A stretch of 25,172 nt of DNA. Source: JAZDMK01 sp043800975 (GTDB lineage Bacteria > Bacteroidota > Bacteroidia > Bacteroidales > JAHJDW01). The notes beneath the pieces were generated by a model. It searched no databases, was not told the origin of the DNA, and worked only from the letters and a program-made list of their open reading frames with translations. The stretch's first letter is position 1. The number at the start of each line of letters is the position of its first letter. Shown here piece after piece: positions 21,493 to 25,172 of this stretch. The translations under genes were made by a program, and so were the position numbers. The DNA lies in the NCBI GenBank assembly GCA_043800975.1, contig JAZDMK010000242.1:1-25172 (forward strand), in the 5' to 3' direction.

Positions 21493-24400
21493 ATGGAACT
21501 GAAAGATTTTTCAAAAATATTGAAGGAAAGCTTTTCTGGAAATACAGAAGAAGTAATAATTGAGAAGCTTGAAAAGCAAAAGGGAGAGAGCAAAAGGAAG
21601 CGCAAGCAACCTTCGGTTCATTATGAACCTATAGAAAGCAGCAGTGATTTTGAATTTCTTTCTGCGTCCGGGCTTGATTTTTTAAATCTTCCGGAAGATG
21701 AAAATATTTATTCGCTGATTGCTGCCCGAGTGAATCAGATTGCCGAAAAGGCAATTGTGCTGATCAATTCGTTTGACGAAAGGTCTCAAAGTTTTACATG
21801 CGAGGCAATATCCGGGATGCCCGCTTTTGGAGAATTTTTATTCAGGTCGTCAGGAAATGAAATTGTTGGATTGACTTCAGTCATGGAAGATTCAATCCGA
21901 AGGAAGCTGATGGCGGGTCGATTGCTCAAAGTGGAAAAAGGAATTCACGAAATTTCGATGGAGAAGATTCCTATAAAACTTTCAAAGGCCATTGAGAAAT
22001 TTCTTTCAATAAAATATATTTATGGCGTTGGTTTTGTTTTCAAGGGAAAGCTGATTGCAAGCGGTCTGATATTTTTTCAAAAAGATAATTTTCTTGAATG
22101 CAGAAAGCTGATGGAAGCCTATATTTTTCAGGCTTCTGTTGCTATTCAACACAGAAATGCAGAAATGCAGCTCAGAAGCAGTGAGGCGAGGTATCGCTCC
22201 ATTTTTGAAAATGCAGAGCATGTGTATTATGAGTCTGATATGAATGGAATTCTGCTTGATGTCAGCCCTTCGGTATACAGTTACACAAAGTACAAACGTG
22301 CTGATTTAATTGGCAGAAGAATTACAGAATTGTTTCAATCGCCTGATGTTCATATCAATCTGCTTGCAGAAATTATGAAGGAGAAAAGGATGGTTGACCG
22401 GGAAATTGTATTGCTTGATAAAGACGGAAAACCGCTGGATGTTTCTCTTACTACTTCTATTGTTTACGATGAGAAAAACAAACCCGTTAAGAGAGTTGGT
22501 TTTTTAATTTTTATTACTGAGCGTAAAAAAGTAGAGAATGAATTGCGCGACAGTGAGCAAAAATACCGCACCATGATTGAGCAAAGCAACAATGTGGTGT
22601 ATATTTACGATAAGGACAGTTTTCTGGATTTTAGTGATAATATGAGCCACTTTCTGGAGTATTCAAAGGATGAGTTTGCAAAGATGAATATCTGGCAGTT
22701 GTTGCATCCTGATGACTTTGAAAGAGTTGTTGGTTATGGAAAAGCGCGAATGAACGGGCAGCCTTCACCGAATGAATATCAGGCACGCATCATGACAAAA
22801 ACAGGAAAGACGAAGCATGTTGAATTTTCTGTTGCTGAAATCATGTATCAGGGAAAGCCGGCCATTATGGGAACCGCGAAGGATATTACCGAACGTTTTG
22901 TCATGCTGGAAGCTTTAAAGGAAAGTGAAGAAAAATACCGCGCCATAGTTGAGCAAAGCAATAATGTAATTTATATTTATAATAAAGACAGCTTTCTTTA
23001 TTTCAGCGATAACATGAGTTACTTCCTTGAATACTCGAGAGAAGAATTGTCTAAGATGAACATCTGGCAGATGCTGCATCCGGATGATTTTGAACGTGTG
23101 GTTGGTTACGGAATAGCGCGCATGCAGGGCAAGCCCTCGCCCAGTGATTATCAGGCGCGTATCATGACAAAATCTGGAAAGACGAAGCATGTTGAATTTT
23201 CAGTTGGAGAGATTACCTATCAGGGAAAGCCCGCCATCATGGGGACTGCGAAGGATGTTACCGAAAGGGAAGTGATGCATGATGCGTTGCGCGAGAGTGA
23301 AGAAAAATATCGCGCAATTGTGGAGCAAAGTCATGATGTTATATACATTCACGACAATGAACATTTTATTTTCTTTAACTCAAAATTAGGGGAAGTGTCA
23401 GGATTCTCTGACGAAGAACTTCGTGAGATGTATATTTTTGATATCGTGCATCCCAGGGATAGAGAGCGTTTAAAAGATATGGCTGTAAGAAGAATGGCCG
23501 GTGAGGATGTTCCCAGTACATACACATTTGATATTATCGCAAAAGACGGGAGAACCCTGCATATTCATTTTTCTATTTCTATGGTTGATTATTTAGGAAA
23601 GCGTTGTTATCTTGGATTGGGCAGGGATATTACGGAAGAAGTTGAAATGCAGAAGACACTTCATGATACTGAGCTTCGATATCGTGAATTGATTGAAAAT
23701 GCAAATGATATCATTCTAACGATGGATGTGGAAGGAAAAATAACTTCTGTGAACGACAGAGCCGCGAAGCTTTTGGGCTATAATCTGGCTGAACTGGGCA
23801 ACTGGCATTTCAGCTCATATCTGACGCCTGAATCTAATAAAATGGTTACAGAGCAGGTTCGTGCTATTTTGGGCGGGGCACCGCTGGAGCCTGTTTATGA
23901 AGTGGAAGCTCTGTCGCAGGATGGGGATATAAGGAAGTTTGAAGTGAATGTTAACTTAAGACAATCTGCAGATGCTCCTCCGGAATTTTTCTGTATCGCT
24001 CGTGACATAACAGAGCGCAAGAAAATGATGAATGCTCTGCGCGACAGTGAATACAAATACAGAGTGCTTGTTGAGAATATTTCCGACATTGTTTATTTGT
24101 ATGATATCAAAGGAAATATTATTTACGTTAGTCCAAACGTAAAAAAACTGTTTGGATTTGAAGCCGAATCACTGATTGGGCGTAACTTTATTGAATTCAT
24201 TCATGCTGATGATGTGGATTCAGTGATTGGCGATTTTAAAACTACGATTGAAAGCAAACATGGAATGTCAACCACATTCCGGTTCATCAACCACAAAAGC
24301 GGGAAAGAATTTCATGTTGAGCAACACGGCAATGTGATTCTGGATCCGCATGGTGAAGTGCAGATGATTACAGGTGTAATTCATGATATCACACAGCGTA

Positions 24401-25047
24401 TACATTCCGATCAGATTATCCGGAATGCACTGAAGGAAAAGGAAGTGATGCTTCGTGAAATTCATCACCGTGTAAAAAATAATATGCAGATTATTGTATC
24501 CCTAATCAATATGCAGTATTATGAAGTGCAGGATTTGCAATCCAGCACTGCGTTTCGCGATTTGCAGGAGCGTGTTCGTTCGATGGCTTTGGTGCATGAG
24601 TTTTTATATCTGTCGGATGATTTAGCCAATGTGGGTTTTAAAAATTTCATTTCTTCACTGGTGTCAAATCTTGATCAGGTATACAGAAAACGAAATGATG
24701 TAAAATTGAAAATTACGGTTGATGATATTTATCTGGATGTTGAAAGAGCTATTCCGCTTGGCCTTGTCATCAATGAAATTGTTACCAATTCAATGAAGTA
24801 TGCCTTCCCGGATGGATTTTTTCCTGCCTCAGCTGTTGCACCCGAAATTAAAATAGATTTCAAAAAGAAGAAAAATGAATATCATTTAATCATTTCTGAT
24901 AATGGTATTTCTTTTGGAAATGAAATTGACATCCACGATTCAAAGACGCTTGGGTTAAGGCTTGTATCAATACTAACCAGTCAGATTAAAGGTAAGATTG
25001 ATTTGAAACGCGATAAGGGAACTTTGTTTGATATTAAGTTTTCTTAG
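21493..25047 (+). CDS. Soluble GAF and six-PAS sensor histidine kinase (HisKA_2 type)
   Basis: An 1184-residue cytosolic sensor kinase without any transmembrane segment or receiver domain. After a Lys-rich N-terminus comes a GAF domain (about 52-218). Six PAS units begin near 226, 353, 477, 601, 725 and 851, each starting SE-x-(K/R)YR and ending (D/K)(I/V)T(E/Q). Spacing is 124-127 residues, exactly 124 for three of the steps. The second and third are about 79% identical by eye, a recent duplication. The kinase core begins LREIHHRVKNNMQIIVSLINMQ (HisKA_2; H991 is the likely phospho-acceptor). An ATPase domain follows with the N box GLVINEIVTNSMKYAFP, G1 IISDNGISF and SKTLGLRLVSILTSQIKG. The second G-box Gly is changed (DNGIS rather than DNGVG). 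The partner regulator is not visible. A TTG frame starts 3 bases after the stop. Ligands sensed are unknown. Confidence 0.95.
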   Translation: MELKDFSKILKESFSGNTEEVIIEKLEKQKGESKRKRKQPSVHYEPIESSSDFEFLSASGLDFLNLPEDENIYSLIAARVNQIAEKAIVLINSFDERSQSFTCEAISGMPAFGEFLFRSSGNEIVGLTSVMEDSIRRKLMAGRLLKVEKGIHEISMEKIPIKLSKAIEKFLSIKYIYGVGFVFKGKLIASGLIFFQKDNFLECRKLMEAYIFQASVAIQHRNAEMQLRSSEARYRSIFENAEHVYYESDMNGILLDVSPSVYSYTKYKRADLIGRRITELFQSPDVHINLLAEIMKEKRMVDREIVLLDKDGKPLDVSLTTSIVYDEKNKPVKRVGFLIFITERKKVENELRDSEQKYRTMIEQSNNVVYIYDKDSFLDFSDNMSHFLEYSKDEFAKMNIWQLLHPDDFERVVGYGKARMNGQPSPNEYQARIMTKTGKTKHVEFSVAEIMYQGKPAIMGTAKDITERFVMLEALKESEEKYRAIVEQSNNVIYIYNKDSFLYFSDNMSYFLEYSREELSKMNIWQMLHPDDFERVVGYGIARMQGKPSPSDYQARIMTKSGKTKHVEFSVGEITYQGKPAIMGTAKDVTEREVMHDALRESEEKYRAIVEQSHDVIYIHDNEHFIFFNSKLGEVSGFSDEELREMYIFDIVHPRDRERLKDMAVRRMAGEDVPSTYTFDIIAKDGRTLHIHFSISMVDYLGKRCYLGLGRDITEEVEMQKTLHDTELRYRELIENANDIILTMDVEGKITSVNDRAAKLLGYNLAELGNWHFSSYLTPESNKMVTEQVRAILGGAPLEPVYEVEALSQDGDIRKFEVNVNLRQSADAPPEFFCIARDITERKKMMNALRDSEYKYRVLVENISDIVYLYDIKGNIIYVSPNVKKLFGFEAESLIGRNFIEFIHADDVDSVIGDFKTTIESKHGMSTTFRFINHKSGKEFHVEQHGNVILDPHGEVQMITGVIHDITQRIHSDQIIRNALKEKEVMLREIHHRVKNNMQIIVSLINMQYYEVQDLQSSTAFRDLQERVRSMALVHEFLYLSDDLANVGFKNFISSLVSNLDQVYRKRNDVKLKITVDDIYLDVERAIPLGLVINEIVTNSMKYAFPDGFFPASAVAPEIKIDFKKKKNEYHLIISDNGISFGNEIDIHDSKTLGLRLVSILTSQIKGKIDLKRDKGTLFDIKFS

Positions 25048-25050
25048 GAT

Positions 25051-25172
25051 TTGAAAAAAGAAAATCATTATAAAAAGATTCTCCCCATTCAAAGGGTAGG
25101 TGTCGTAAGCACTACAGGTGTTGAAGAAGGCGGAGTTGCATATCGAAAAGTCAGCAATATTAAAAGACTGAA
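25051..25172 (+). CDS. Start of a downstream gene, cut by the window end
   Basis: A frame opening with TTG just 3 bases after the kinase stop codon, preceded by AGGA (25046-25049). It stays open to the last base: KKENHYKKILPIQRVGVVSTTGVEEGGVA, then YRKVSNIKRL. This is 40 codons, too short to recognise. Position and strand suggest cotranscription with the kinase, so a regulator is possible, but the text does not look like the start of a receiver domain. The TTG start and short length keep confidence low. Confidence 0.35.
   Translation, partial: MKKENHYKKILPIQRVGVVSTTGVEEGGVAYRKVSNIKRL

Overview
The window comes from a Bacteroidota chromosome. Three things point there. A 1209-residue secreted protein ends in a type IX secretion (T9SS) type A sorting domain. 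A large outer-membrane protein combines a carboxypeptidase-regulatory-like domain, a plug and a beta-barrel. Most genes have the Bacteroidota -7 promoter word TAnnTTTG a short way upstream. No rRNA, tRNA, CRISPR array, transposase, integrase or phage gene was seen, so the window looks chromosomal with accessory intergenic DNA. Genus cannot be told from the sequence.

Left part (1-5721): a TPR-type cytoplasmic protein, a 700-base non-coding stretch with GC-rich hairpins and short repeats, an unrecognised 173-residue protein, and a divergent pair of unrecognised exported proteins that share a 76-base intergenic region with back-to-back TAnnTTTG boxes. Repeat island (5722-6959): a heptamer ATTAACG array, then nineteen indel-free 21-bp units, then about eight 42-bp units whose cores form identical hairpins, then pairs of perfect hairpins. 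The 21/42-bp island is the most unusual object here. A weaker four-unit 21-bp array lies at 1854-1937.

Middle (6960-17236): an unrecognised 391-residue protein; a NYN-domain (PIN-like nuclease) protein whose last codons overlap a probable bidirectional terminator; the T9SS cargo protein, convergent with it at a distance of 1 base; a small unknown protein; L-threonine aldolase; and the TonB-receptor-like outer-membrane protein, divergent from the aldolase. Right part (17306-25172): a small probable outer-membrane barrel, then a tight minus-strand operon in transcription order ssnA-like aminohydrolase, a small exported protein interrupted by a frameshift at an A7 run, and a dihydropyrimidinase/hydantoinase (hyuA-like). 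The ssnA and hyuA pairing recalls the anaerobic purine-degradation cluster of E. coli and gut anaerobes, but no other member is visible. Last is a soluble 1184-residue GAF plus six-PAS histidine kinase (HisKA_2 type), followed 3 bases later by a TTG-started frame that runs off the window.

Starts were usually moved inward from the longest open frame, to the methionine beginning a signal peptide or the recognisable domain.
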